Shown here: positions 31,262 through 44,814 of the stretch, piece by piece
Numbering within the stretch: position 1 is the first letter of the stretch
Layout of the letters: the number at the start of each line of letters is the position of its first letter
Assembly (NCBI GenBank): GCA_024529925.1
Contig: JAFEUB010001048.1
Location: 1,041,001 to 1,105,000 of the forward strand
Origin: Ophthalmolycus amberensis
Taxonomy: Eukaryota > Chordata > Actinopteri > Perciformes > Zoarcidae
DNA length: 64,000 nucleotides
Direction of reading: 5' to 3'
Position numbers and translations under genes: made by a program
The notes under the pieces: model-generated
Seen by the model: the letters and a program-made list of their open reading frames with translations, nothing else
Database searches by the model: none
Told to the model about the DNA's origin: nothing

Positions 31262-34200
31262 CTTGCAAAGAGAGCGTGAAGGGGAGAGAGGGGAGAAAGA
31301 GAGGCAAAGAAAGAGAGAGACGCGGTAGGGAGTGTTGTCATTGTTGCTTTTGCTGCGAGTGCTACGGCGGTGGGGTTAGCAATAATTTGAGTGAGGCACC
31401 ATGGCATGCAAGGTTAAGAATGGAGACTGCGTTGTGAGGGAGAAGATGTTAGGAAAGGGATGAGAGTGAGGGTCACTCATGATTAGTCTGACATGGGCAC
31501 AGCCGGAATTAGAAGACATCACATAAAAAAGCACGGCGTTAGTAGGACTCGAAAAGGTCACATCACTTCAAGCACACCACAACACGAGGCAAGGAAGGCT
31601 CCGCAATGATGAAACAGAGACACGGTCACATTGGGAACACCGCACAGTGTAAGGCAGGTCAAACCATGAATGAAATGGAACTTCTAACTCAGGGAATTGT
31701 GTTGGGAAATTTTGAAATAGTTGTCTAATTGATCTCTTGAATGTCCCGGATGATATAGTTTGAGCTAACCGGATGAGACTTTCAGTGGCGCTTCATATCC
31801 CAACCCTCTAATGAAATGCATGATGAATTCATAAATTGACAAACCCTTATCGTAAATCATCCAACAAATATTTCAAAATTTGCCGGATGATTGTGTAACT
31901 CATCAACCTCACAATATGGAAAGTTAACATATGCTGAGGTCAACCGGTAGAGAGTGTGCCACCGCCTGCTATGCAGTGTTATGTTATGCTAAATTAGATA
32001 CATGGAGTTGTAGCTGGACTGTAAAACCTCATGTTGCAGTCTGTGATACTCACTGACAGCACTGGCCTAAAGGGGTGCAGGATGGGAGGGGTGCAGCCCC
32101 AGCTCAGCTCCATCCGAGTGAGGATCAGTCTGCCACGCCGAGTGACCACTGACACAGCGCAGACAGATGTGACCCTTTAAGCCGCACTGGCAGTCGCTTG
32201 GACAGAAAGCACGCGGATCCAGAGTAGAGAGGTGGCGGATGGGGCTTTCGTCCAAGGGATTGTGGTTATTAAGGATCTGTATTGAGGTCAGGTCTCTCTG
32301 TCCGGCCGCTAACAACCCAACAAGACTTGGAAATGAAGGAGCAGCAAGACTACTCCTCTCTACCTTTCACCTGAAGCAGAGAGTCTGGTTCGAGTATGAG
32401 CTAAGATCTCCTACATTAGATATGCCTCAGTCTCGCATACATACTCTTAGAAGACAAATAATCTCTCTTTTCCAGAAATAGGCTAAGGTCATAAATCATG
32501 CACACACGGGGAATAAAAATTCCTGAGTCTCCGAAACACGTTTCCCAAAAATAGTTGTAGTCCCAAGCACCCGCTTTATTTGCTGAAAAATATATGATTC
32601 CAAGGGACTTTTATAGTGTTCTAGAAACGATTCCATAGATGAATGAATCCTCAATGTGCAATGTACAGTGAAAACCATCAGTCCAGTTCAGAGCTAGAGA
32701 TATGGACACACAGTGCTCTGGCATTGGGTTAGTGCTGTAAGGGTTAGGGGGCTTACAGTTAGTCAGAAACAGTTTATCTGGGGGGCAATGTATGAATTCC
32801 AGCTCCTACCTCGCTTGCTGTTTGCAATGTGGACAGAAGGGGCAGTGGACAATGCAACCTGAGGAGCTACTAGACAAATTAAAAGAAGAAACAAACAAAA
32901 CAAAACAAAAACATGATATTGCAATTAAACATAAAACATGTAATGTCAGAGAATTAAGAGGACTCAGCACCATGCTTCATAATAAATGTAACTGTAAAAA
33001 AAGAAAAAAGAAGAAGAAAGAAATATATGAATGATGGCATTGGGAAATAAGGAGTGACATTGCCAAGTGTAGTTGGCTGCATGTAGCAGCATCTGTTACA
33101 AATGCCTTGGATGCCGAACAATTCAAATATTATGGTCCTTCTTTTATGCTTCATTTCATTAACAAGTGCTTTGTATAATTCAAAAGCCTCTGTGTATGCT
33201 TCCCCAGACAGAAACTATCCCCTGACAAACTATCTCTACCTCTGTGGAGGCCAGCCAAGAATTTTCACCCGATACATTTGTGCACAGGAGCGTGGGCAGG
33301 GAAACTGGCTAGTGAACACATCCATCCCTCGATTCCTTTACGGTCATAAAACAAACAGTGGGAAAAAGAAATAATAGGCCCAGCCTCTCCCATTGTACTG
33401 GGTGACATAAGCCCCTGACACATACAATGTGTGCGCTTGGCTGCAGTCATGGAAACGCAGAGCTGAGTGGTTGTGTGCTAGTTGTTTGCGAGGTGGCTGC
33501 ACATCACATTTGCACGATGGATTAAGCTGAGATGAGCCTCACATCAATCTGCATAAAAACCAGAGTGGAACCTCTCCTGCTTTGCTTCCTGATATGCTGA
33601 GATGGGACCGAGAATATATATAAATGTACAGGGCACACATTGAGAGGATAACGTACGGCACTGCAGCATGTTGCAACATGAGTGCCCCGTGAATGCACAA
33701 GCCTCCACTGAAAGAGCCAAAACCCTTCATCATGAGCAAGACAAGCAGGCGGAGGAGGTTTTTTCTTTTGGTTTGTCAGGAAAATAACCAAGATTGGAAA
33801 CGGGGGAAGATACTACCCACAAATACTCATAGCTACCAAAGAGTCTTTTCTTTTTGTTTTTGCTTCTATGCAAACACCCCGAGATAAATGAATCTTTGAA
33901 AAAACATAGTTGTTCCATTTTCTTGGAAGCCTACCTTCTTTTCGGTTAGCGACACCTAGGGATGACACATTCGGCCGAACTGCGTGCAATTGAGAGAAAC
34001 CAGGAGTTATTCATGTGCACTTGTGTGATGCACTTTACAGATATTCTAGAGGGGGGGGAGGGGGGACTACGTGGTGGTGTACACACACAACTGGACACAC
34101 GGACATGTCCAGCATGACTCAGATCAGTAAATTAGGAAACAGCAAATACAATGGGGCAGGACTGACATGGACGAGCAAAGAGAATGCATCCAAAGACCCG

Positions 34201-37200
34201 CTAAGGACATTGGTGAGACGTTGTATGTCATTTGTGTGACTTCCATGGGCTTGCTGTGTATGTGTATGTGTATGTTCATGGCAATGGAAATGATGAGTGA
34301 AAAACGGAATAACGAAAATGGTAAAAACCCTCTTAAACTTGGTATTTAAGTCATGATTTATGCAAGCGAGTCTAAACTATGTATAGCAAATTAAGAAGTT
34401 AGGGGTCATTTTGTTTAATTCATCGCATTGACTATGCAATCGATATCTAATTACAGTGTATTTCTGGTGGACGAATAACAATGAATAAATAATGGCAGGT
34501 GTTGGGACTTGGAATGACAGACTGCTGTGGGTAGCATAACCTCATAATCACATACAAGTCCGTATTTCCGTGTCAGGGAAATACTTTGCGGTTGGAAATG
34601 GAGAGGACTCAAGCAAAGGGAGGAATACGGATAAGTTTCCTCTTCGTGCCCCTTCATCTCCTAATTTGATCTTTCTGTCCTTTTGCTATTGACTCCATGA
34701 ATCATGCATTCTCGGGTAATGAACAACCAGCGGTGTCTTGGCAAGAATCCTATTAACCTAACTTTGTAAATCCAATACAAGACTCCTATCCAGGCCGAAT
34801 CATGTTAGAAATACCTTTTTCACATCTAATTAAATAATACATTAGCTTTGAGCTTGGCATGTCCACACACTGTGACTATCACTCTTAAGCCCCCCTTACG
34901 TTACCAGTCATTGATTTTAAAAGTGCATGAACAATAGACGACCATGGAGTTTGCCTGGTCTCATCGTTTTCTTTCATTTCCTTATTTCCCTACAAAATGT
35001 TTCAAAATGGATTACCCGGTTAAAGTTACTTGAGTCACTCGATGAGAGGCTCTATAAAAATGAGAAGGGCACGCCACATCGCCACTCAAACTCAGGTCTT
35101 ACATCTTGTAAATGGTCAAAATTCAAATTCAGATTGACCCTTGTTGTTTTTATCTGAATTGAAATCCTCCGTTACGTTTTTAGCGGTGAAGCTGTTTGCT
35201 CGAAAACAAAACTGACTTGCGAGGACATGAGCAATAAGTCTATGACAAAAAGACAAGTATGCATAATCTGAGAAAACACACATGAGCACACCGCACTGTC
35301 CCGATCTATAACGTCTAATTGGTAAAGTCGGTTCATTTGAAATGATTCTGTGTTGGATGTAACACACATCTGGGTGCCATTAATTATTTTGTTATAGAGA
35401 ATATTTAGGTAAGGCGAGCTAAATGAGTGGTGACGGGTTTTAATCAATGCCATACCCATAATGAAATGCAATCTTGCGTTGCCAGAATTGTTTTTTTAAA
35501 TATTAATTTCACTTTAATGGTCCGCATTAGGCAATTCTGCCCGGCTTAATCAACTTGAAATAGAATTGAGAAAAGTCAATAAGGAATTCAATTACCTTCA
35601 AACAACAACATGAAAAGTGCTGCGCTTTCTTTCTTTGTCCACAACAGCTTTGCTTCTAGTCCATTTAACAACCTCAAGGACCCCCTAACCTTTTCCCACT
35701 CTATTATGACTTTATTTATAAGAGAGGCCGACGATTGGTTTGTGTTTGCATTGAAAACAGCCTCCTCTTCAGTTGTTTTTTGTGTCATGCCGGTTCTTTG
35801 TGAGGCTGCTGTGACAAGCCAGCCATTCGTGAGAAGAACTCTAAATCCCTGTGGGCCAATCTGGATAGGAAGTGAAGACTTTGTTTTGTCAGTGTCTGCC
35901 CCCCCCCCAAACACACGCTCACACACTCAACCAAACACTTATCAGCAGGCACACTCTCTCCCCGTGAAGGATTTGAGGACAGCCCTTGGACATGGTCTGG
36001 CCTGGCATTTGGATGGGACGGAGAGGACTGATGTGAATATGTATGCATGTGTACACGGCAAGTATGCGGAGCATGCACACGCACACTGAGCTCTCGTCAG
36101 GTCATGCATGGAGTGGAGCACGGTTTGTAAAAGTGAGAGGAGGTGGTGAGGGAGGTAAGCAGTGGGGAGATTGGGAGAAGGGAGGGGGCTGGTCTTCTTG
36201 GCCACATGTCCATTTCTGACTCATGTCATAGCATCAGACTCTACAACCAGTGTTCACTTCCCCTCTAAAGCCTGATTAAAAACCACCTGGGAATAATCTG
36301 CTTTCACCCTGCGTTTCACACAGCACGTTTTGGGAAAGTTGCCCAGCTATCGTCTTAGCCCTTAAATGATGAAAACAAGTGTGTCATGTGTCGTCCAAGT
36401 GTCCCTTGGTGTGTTACACTTGAGCAACGTAAGCATGAACTATATATCGAGTGCAAGTAAGCTACTAAATTTAATATTAAGAATCTGAAAACAAGCACTC
36501 ATAACAAAGCTTTAAAAACTTGTTCAACATTTTGAGGATGTTGAATTGACCATTCAATTGTCTATATTTATATATATATACATATTTATTTTTGGATAAA
36601 TCTACCGGTACTGACAATTTCATGAAAGCCAGTATGAACATCTTACTAAAAATGTCAACTGTCTAACTTTGGATGAAGATAATAGACTTCATATCTCATT
36701 CCAGTGTATGGTAAAGTGTTAGCATGGAGCACCAGAGCCAACGCTATTTTCATTGTGCTGTCTTTATCATTGTGCTGTCTTTATCATCATTTAACAGTTA
36801 GTTTGATCATTGGGGTTAATGTATCAGAAAGGTGCATGTCTCTCCCTCGGCCAGTCTATGTGGCTCTGGGATCAGACAGGGAGGGTGCCATTTGCTAATC
36901 AATCTGTTACCACGGGAACAGAGGATCCCCGCTACGAACAGGGCAATGAGTAAAAAGATAGAGAGAATTGAGCCGGGCTTTGAATGCACTTTGACTTGTT
37001 CAATACAATCCCATGGTTCCTGCATCACAGCCTTCCAGGCAGCGGTAACTTGAGACATGGCACCTCTCTTCTTCCTCCCCCTCCTAAGGGGCTACTGGTT
37101 GACGAAGATAATACCAGCTGAGGCGCTCATATTAAAATGACCTCCTGTGACATTATACTGCCAGAGAGGTCTTGGCACTTTAATAAAGTCTAGATGCCAT

Positions 37201-37513
37201 TTATTTATAATGCATGGGAGAGAAGGGAAAAAAAACAAATGACATTCTGCATGCAGATCCAGGCAAGTGTTATCTGGTTGAGTTGAGTCTGGAAAAAGTA
37301 AATTAATATGCCCATATCATGGCAATATAGCCCCCAGCTATTGCTTCTCTGTCTCCCCAAAAAAGAGTTGACAGTTGTGTGATCCTTTTGTAGGAAGATT
37401 GGAATCAGAAATGAACACTTGGCACCAAGTTCAGGGATGTATGGTGAAGGGTGGCACATTAGGCAAAGCAAAGCATCAAGCATCCATATAGTTCCTTTGT
37501 ATTTTGTACTTAC
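31262..37513 (-). other. ntng1: ntng1 intron between microexon and LE2 exon
   Basis: 6,252 bp. It contains a possible additional alternative exon at 32,070-32,309. A G-run (GGGGGGGGAGGGGGG) is near 34,051. No repeat of known family stands out. Confidence 0.7.
32070..32309 (-). other. ntng1: Candidate alternative (terminal or poison) exon of ntng1
   Basis: An 80-codon open frame follows an acceptor-like TTGGGTTGTTAG (exon from 32,309) in the phase required after the microexon or LE1. It reads GQRDLTSIQILNNHNPLDES, then PIRHLSTLDPRAFCPSDCQC, then GLKGHICLRCVSGHSAW, with five cysteines, and stops at TAG (32,070-32,072). A consensus donor GTGAGT lies at 32,048-32,053, just after the stop. Inclusion would end the protein without LE2, LE3 or GPI signal, or trigger decay. 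I know of no matching netrin-G1 segment; a chance frame is possible. Confidence 0.25.
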
Positions 37514-37540
37514 TAACTGGACCAATGTTGTTAGCAATAC
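37514..37540 (-). CDS. ntng1: ntng1 27-nt microexon
   Basis: The microexon is bounded by a long pyrimidine tract and CTTGCAG upstream and by GTAAGT downstream. It encodes IANNIGPV plus split codons at both ends (Cys from the LE1 exon and Asn into LE2). Mammalian NTNG1 has a nine-residue linker (IPSISSIGN) at the same place, so length, phase and final Asn are conserved while the sequence differs. It forms the hinge between laminin-EGF 1 and 2. The size and the UGC just before the acceptor are typical of neural microexons. Confidence 0.88.
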
Positions 37541-38139
37541 CTGCAAGAGAGAAAGAGAAAAAAACAAACCTTAAATTAAGGCATAACATTGGCTTTAAGG
37601 CAACAACTGCAACATTTCTCCTTGAGACTAGCAGTGTATTGTTAGTCCTGCTATCCTCCCTCACAGTAGATTGGTTTCCCATCCCGATGCTCGTGATACA
37701 TCTTGATGAGCTGAACACACTTGAAATGACACATAGTGTGAGACAGTGGCATCTGAAACAATGCTAATCTTCCCCATGATTTGAAAGTGTTGTCTGCTGT
37801 ACGGTTAGCTTCACGGTTCTTTGGTTTCCTCCATTATTTCTGCTTTGATGTCCCTGATGTTGCCAGAAAAGGTCATTGCTGCCCTCTCCCACAGCACAGA
37901 GGTGCACACCTAATCCAATTTTAGCAACCACTACGGGCTCACAGAGTAATATTTCAGTTATTCTGAAGAGGTGCTTAATTTGATATTCCGAGCGTTAATA
38001 TAGCAGCAAACAACTATTTGCTGTGTAAATATATAGTGGAGTAATGACTACCCGAGCAGAGGTTGAAGTTGCCCTCCCTCTGTGTGTGTTGTTATCCAAG
38101 CTTCTATGTTCTTTCTTGCTTGTTTGTGATTTTGAGTGT

Positions 38140-38285
38140 TCTCCACATGCTATCTCACGGCCGCCGCTCTGCGCTGCTCTCATACGGCGGTTACAGCCGA
38201 TAACGGCGTCCTGACTGCGTGCACTATGCTTCACTGTTAGCTCTGTTGTTTGCATAGTAAGCACTGTTAGCTGCAAGCTGCGGGC
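38140..38285 (-). repeat. Dispersed repeat copy 1 (GCCGTATGAGA type)
   Basis: Read on the minus strand it shares GTTATCGGCTGTAACCGCCG, then TATGAGAGCAGCGCAGAGCG and GCGGCCGTGAGATAGCATGT with copy 2. Its CpG content is unlike the AT-rich intron around it, indicating an inserted element. Confidence 0.7.
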
Positions 38286-40216
38286 TCAGCCTTTCTAATG
38301 TTCAGAGCCTTGAGAGACAATCATGATGTTCCCAAACTTATAGCACCTTTACAAAGTTGCATACTTCTTGAAGACACTTCTCAGCACATAAGTCTTTAAT
38401 AAAATATGTGTTGCCAACGACACACGACAGAATTCTGATGCACACAGACACACAATTACACACACACCATTATAACATCAAATGACATCATAGATGGCAA
38501 ACTAATGCCATGACATGTCTTATCCTGCTGCCTGCCTGTCCATCTCTCCGTCAAGCAATCCCTTGTGCCAGACAGCCACTGAGCAGATAATACAGTCTGT
38601 CTCATCCCCATGGTGACCAGATCTTTCCCACACCAGGACGTTGGCTGGCTGTAGATCTAAAGGAGATTGAAACGTTCATTGGCCTCTTGCGTCCACCATC
38701 TGATCTAACCACTGACGTCTTGGTTTGGGAATTAATTAGGACTGTGGAGGCTTCCGACACCACGAAGCGCAGGTGGCTTTAGAAAGCTCTTTGCCATTTT
38801 TCACTGTTTGCATCTGTGTGCTTCAAAGGGAACTGTGAACACACTGGCAGCGTGTTTTTGGTCGGAATTCATTTTCAGAGGAATTTGCTTTCAGGACATC
38901 GAGGCCAGCTCCACTATTTCTAATCATCTGTTTGAACGGAGGCCCTCCCTCCCGTTCGCTCTACCCCCTGCCCTCAATAAGGCAGCCTGCCCACAAAAAC
39001 AAACAACCTCCTCGCCATGGGAAGGGGAAGCATGCTGGGCAATAAGAGAAATGTGCCCACGTAAACTAGAGAGGAAGAAATTCAAATGAAAAGTGGCGCT
39101 TTCTTCCTCTCCTGCTCCCGTATCTCCCTGTCAGCTGCTTACTACCACAACTCGGGCAGAGGAGGAATCTGTGCAGGATGTTTGGTGGGGCCTTTCATCT
39201 GATAGAGCCGTCACGAAATATCTCCAAGTACTGAGGGGAAACATGAACATTTCCTGAGTGTGTGTTTGTGTACATGGACTTTGATCAGATTCCTGCCATT
39301 CAATCACTCTTCCTCTGATCTCTGCCTGCAAGCTGTATTCAGGAGCCAAACCTGTGACCTGTCTGAGAGCTGTGAAGTGCTATGCGGACATATGGAGGAG
39401 AAGCGTAATTGATGTCAAGCCTCAAGGGGGTGGGCAGATGCTAACCAGCAGACGGGGACAAGGGCAAGGACAATAAGAATCACAATCACCTTACCCACAA
39501 AGTACAGTTTGATTTAGATAATGTGCATCATACATTCTTCAATGAAATGTGTGTCTATGTAATATGTTATGTCAGAGACTGTTTGCTAAATAGCAACCAT
39601 TAGTTTCTCAAAGCAGTATGCATGGGGCTAGTAGGAGACATACTCTTGAGTGTACACTTTACAGAAAAGATTGTCTCTTTCTTTTACGGTACATTTAGCT
39701 CTAACCTCTTTTAGAACGTTGTGTATGTTATTGCCATCATGGTTCATATTTAACATCCCTTTCACAGGGTCGTCATTGTTGCCAAAATAAGGGGCGAGTA
39801 GTTAATCTGCCCGTTATTATTCTGAGCCGCAATGTGCTGTGCACAAACGGAAAGCTTGAGAGGTGTGGCAAACAGTAACTCAGAGGAGCATGGATTATGT
39901 AAATGTATACACAGTATTTTATATGTTATTTTAACGGTAAAATATGCAACCAATGTAGGCTACTGCAAACTCTATGTATGCATGCTGCTGAGCCACACAT
40001 GCATTAATACAAGGTGCCTCCAGTTTCTCACGAAGTCAAAAGTGTAAGAATGCAAGTGTTTGAGCTGTTTAAATGAACTGTAAAAAAGGAGGGGGGGGGG
40101 GGGGGAACAGTAACGCAGTGCTCAAAAGGCCCTAGTTAAGTAGCTGACGGTGCAATAATACACAGGTGCTATCTACATCTAGTCTGGCAGATTAGCAGGG
40201 GACCAGATATAAAACC

Positions 40217-40251
40217 AGAGAGAGAGAGCGAGAGAGAGAGAGAGAGAGAGA
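40217..40251. repeat. GA microsatellite
   Basis: AGAGAGAGAG tract with one GAGC interruption. Confidence 0.9.
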
Positions 40252-43200
40252 TGTGACTTCTATTAGAGTGCATCACCAAACAGTAGTTTACCGTTTGAGC
40301 AGAGAAAATACCTCATAACAGCGTTCAGACAGAGAGAATACACTGTGGTGCATAGAACCAACTGTAATACAGCAGCATGTCAGACATTGGAAGTTTTGAA
40401 CACATCACACCACACCAATGTCAGAAAAAGTGATGCTCTGAAGTCAAAATGACTTCTCATTTGACAAATGACCCTTTGTCAATTGGTCTAGTTCAGGCCA
40501 AACAACCTTTTCTTCTAGGTCATGAGTTGGAACACCAGTACCCTGTCAGTGCAATTATTCGCCGCTTTATGAACAACCTGTGGGGATCGAGCAGATGTCC
40601 AGGATCCCATGTCGGGTCATTCGATTAATTTTCAATCACAGTCATTTCCAATCCCCTTCACCTGCCTGGCCCCGCCATTATGGGGCATGGCTGGAATCTA
40701 ATTTTGTCCTATCGCACAGGAAGAGCATTAGGAGCTGCTTATGTTGACAGTGTGCGCCATTGATTTTTATGAGTTGTGCAGGAATCATGGTTGCGAGCCA
40801 CTGGGCGGTGAACATGATCTCTTAGGGGTGTGCGATTCACTGAACATGATCCGTGATTGGGTTCAGCACATGCAACATAACACACACACACACAAATATG
40901 GGCATTAAAGTACAGTAGAGAGCCTGAATCATGTGGGGCATCAACTGATTTACAATAGGTCTCACATCACAGAGCTGTGTGGTTACAAGTCCCAGTGCTT
41001 GATGTTCATCCGTCACTGGTTCAGCTCCAGTTATGTTGTCATCCATCCAAGACAATCACTGTAACCTTGCAAATGGAGTGTGTGTGTGTGGACAGCATTA
41101 CATTGTTTCTGTCAGTATCAATTCTGCTTTGACCTCCAATGTGTCTCACCTGTTTGCCTGGGCGCTACCTGGTCTACTCGGCTTATCTGCTGAATTTCCA
41201 CCGCAGGCAAAGTTGGTAATTACTTTCCTTGGCTGCCATCATTTTAAAGCGATCCATCATCATCTGGAGCTCTTTGGCTATATAGAGCCCAGTGATGGTG
41301 GCAGGCATTGCTAACTGGTTAGCAGCGGAAAGGCTGCCAAAACACAAGCACTCAGCATGCAACTTGATTGAATTCCTCAGGAGCAAAATTACGGCATGCC
41401 TCGCCGGAGTGCCCGGCTCGCTCGCTCCCTCTCAATGTGTAGATCTGAATTGAAGGTGGCAAGTCTTAAAGTGCCCAGGAGCCAAGTTGGAAGAAGAACA
41501 GTTTAAGATTTAAGGGAAGGAATGAGATGTACGTCGGTGGTGGTAGCTATGGGGGAAGAAGAAAAAAGAAAAATCTGGAGATGGGAGAAACAAATATTTG
41601 AAAGAAAGATTACCGTCACAGCTGCACAGAGCCGAGATGTGGAAAAGACAGAGTAAACAAGCTCGGTCTCTGGGGTGGTTGAGGGTGTTGTGGGGGAGAG
41701 AGAGAGAGAAAACGCCAGCATGAAACAAAACCAAGAGATGGAGCAGGAACAGGCGGAGGCAGGAGAAGAGGAAGTAAAAGAAGAAGAAGAAGAACAAGGT
41801 TTTGGGGAAGAAGGGCAGAACGAGCAAACGAATGAGGGGCTGCAAAAGGAGGGAAAAAACAGGAAAAAAAGTGGATAAAATGGAATTTCAAATAGCTTTG
41901 GAGAAAGGAATAAAAGCATAAATGAGTGGGTGTTGTGTGTGCGAAAGAGGGACAAGATGGAAGTAAAGCTATGTGCGTGCAGCAAATGTGTTTATGTGCA
42001 TAGATGCATAAACACATGGCACTAAATGAATACACAGTCGAGCTGTGAGCCTGATGAGAAAAAAACTACTTACACAGAGCAAGCTGTCTCACAAGGCTCC
42101 CTGCATTTAGAATTAGGAGCAACAACACGAAAATCATATCATATTTTAAATAACGCCTTCTTTTATCAAGCAATGGTAAGGTAAAAGAAAGACGTCAAAC
42201 ATTTTGTTGAGATTGTAAATGGAATACATGTATTGGTAAATAGGTAATGTGATTACATGTGTGCATTAGTTAGGAATGTGCCACCCAGGGCTCATTGAAC
42301 CATTTTAATAGCTATAGTGAATATATTAACAACTCATTTTTGAAGGCAGTTTGCTATGCTTGTGCAGCCCACACAATTTCAAGTCAAACATCACATCTCA
42401 GAGACCCATATACAGTAACGCTTGTTTGTCTTCACTCACTAAACAATGAGATTTATTCTACACTGGCATCATCAGTTCCTGTGGGATTTGGTCTTGTCAT
42501 TGAATTGTGTATAGAAACCTACTTCCTATGCACGAGAGTTAAGCCCTAACTTGTTTCGATATGTCTGCGCAAATGAGTGTGAGTGTCACATTTCCATGAT
42601 CAGCACCTTCCAGTTGGACCAGAGGATTAATAATAAGTCTTTAGCATCTGGTAGCTCTGAAATTAATACTAATTAGAGAACAACGGCAGAAATGTCATTT
42701 AAAATAATATTTTGCTGTTATTTTGTGACTGTGTTCTTCAGATGTGACGCGGATTCTTTTAATTTTCATCCGTGAGTAAGAACTGCGGGTTTTCCAGTCA
42801 GACGGTGGCGGGCCAATGTGGATCTTCTCTCTCAGGCAGGGAATGAATCATTACCAGTGAAATCCACTGCATGTGCAGCCTTTGACTGCTTTGATCAAAG
42901 GAGATCCGTAAACGGCGAGGCTGGCTTCAGCTAAACCTGAACAAAGTGTCTCCTAATCCTGTCCTGACAAGGAAATCTACTTATTTTATCAAGCTGCAGA
43001 CGGAACAAATGAAAAGCTTTCTGAACTAATTCATTTTTGATTTAGATTTTACGGAATACACTTATTTGCAAAATAAACAAATATATACATAAATACAGCT
43101 TCTTTTTCAAGACTATGTGATTTCAAACAAAATCACATATGTTTGATTAAATTACCATTTCAAGTGTCTAAATACTGGCACAGAAAAACATTCGAAAAAG

Positions 43201-44745
43201 GAGATGACTGCAGGTGTTTGGTGGGATCTTTTAGTATTGTTGACTTATTTCAGCCATCATCCGAGTCTACTCTTGAACATTTACCAGGCGATCACCATGC
43301 AGCAAGGTCGCCCTCTTATATAACTTATATATAACCGCTTATGTCACAATGTGCAGACGAGTCACAACCTTCAACAGCTTCCCTCTGTCCTTCCTCATAA
43401 TCCCTGCTTGTCTTTCACTGGTGCCAATTCTTTTTCATTTGCAAATGAATAAAAAACGTTACCCTAGTTGAGGTCAGAATGCAACTTTAATTGGATGAAT
43501 TATTAAATTGGTAATCTGTAGAGGGATTTGAACATTTTCGATGAATAATGTATACTTTTCTGTGCATTCGGCAAATTAAAGTTCTCATTAGAAATCAGCA
43601 AGTCACGTAAAACTGCTCGAGCAGTTTTGAATTATGGAGCCCCCTGTTTCTGGATTAGCCTGCTGATGATTTCAGATGCGACCAAACTCTTTTCCTTTGA
43701 AGGAATTTGTTCGCAGTTTGGAAAATACATTTATTCGTTTTGTCGGTTTGATAGCGTTCTTGTGTGAGCAAGCTAAATATTAAGTATAACATTTAATATA
43801 ACAGCCAGGAGACAATTGTCTTAGTTTAGCCTAGAGACTGAAGCAGTGACTTGCTTGTCTGGTAAGCCTGATAACCTCAGTAAAGACAAGACTCTTGGTC
43901 ATCTTCCTTTAGATAACACAACTTGTCCTTATAACACAGGCAAGAAATGACGTGTACATTTGTGAGCTTTAGACTAGATTTAGCACAGTGTGGTGGTGCC
44001 ATGTTAATGCTATAGGCAAGAGAACATAAAGGTGCTCTTTTATATTTTATACGTATTCTAAACGCAGCATTGCAGTCGTCTGCTTTATTACCTCCAAGGA
44101 CCTCTCTTTAAAGTCCCATGTGTTTGTTCATTTGCAGGATATCTAATAACTACATGAGATATTTCAATACAATTAGTTCGACTATGAGCTGAAGAAGAAC
44201 TGATTGGGTATTTTAGTGGCTAGAACCAACATGTGACCTTTTCTTAATGGAGCAATGCAAGGTAGGTCAGGCAGTCAACTCAAGCTGCACTGCTACAAAA
44301 ATGCTACCTGACAAGCCTCATAGCATATACCAACACCCTCCCACTTTTGCGGTCTATCTAAGCCGCAAAAGCTCCCATCTCTCCCTCTGTCTTGTCAATG
44401 CTGCTGCTGCTGAGCCTGCTTCAGTGTTGATGCTACCTGCTCTTACAGCCCAACCATCACCACAGTATGTGTTATTATGAATTCCAAATGCTTTTTCTTG
44501 GCAAGGCCCGCCCCTGCATCGCATTCAAGCGACAGGATTGGCCAGGCGTCGATGCTTGCTGAGGTATCGTGACTCGAACTACTCGAGGTCAATGCCTAAC
44601 CTCAACCGACCCTCTCTGCCTCATATCTCATGTAATCCTGCGGGGAGAGAGTAAGTTGCAGTCTAGGAACATGCATGCACTGTCATTGCTTTCCAGTATC
44701 TGTTCTGTTCAGTGGCCATTAGTGCACACGTTCTGTATGGGAGTC

Positions 44746-44764
44746 TGTGTGTGTGTGTGTGTGT

Positions 44765-44812
<48 letters not shown>
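44746..44812. repeat. TG microsatellite
   Basis: About 33 TG units with one GG interruption near 44,765. Confidence 0.95.

Positions 44813-44814
<2 letters not shown>

Noticed and set aside
41503..42035. Minus-strand frames rich in Phe, Ser and Leu (110-160 codons)
   Set aside because: Complement of a purine-rich (GAA/GAG) low-complexity tract; no domain and no splice context.
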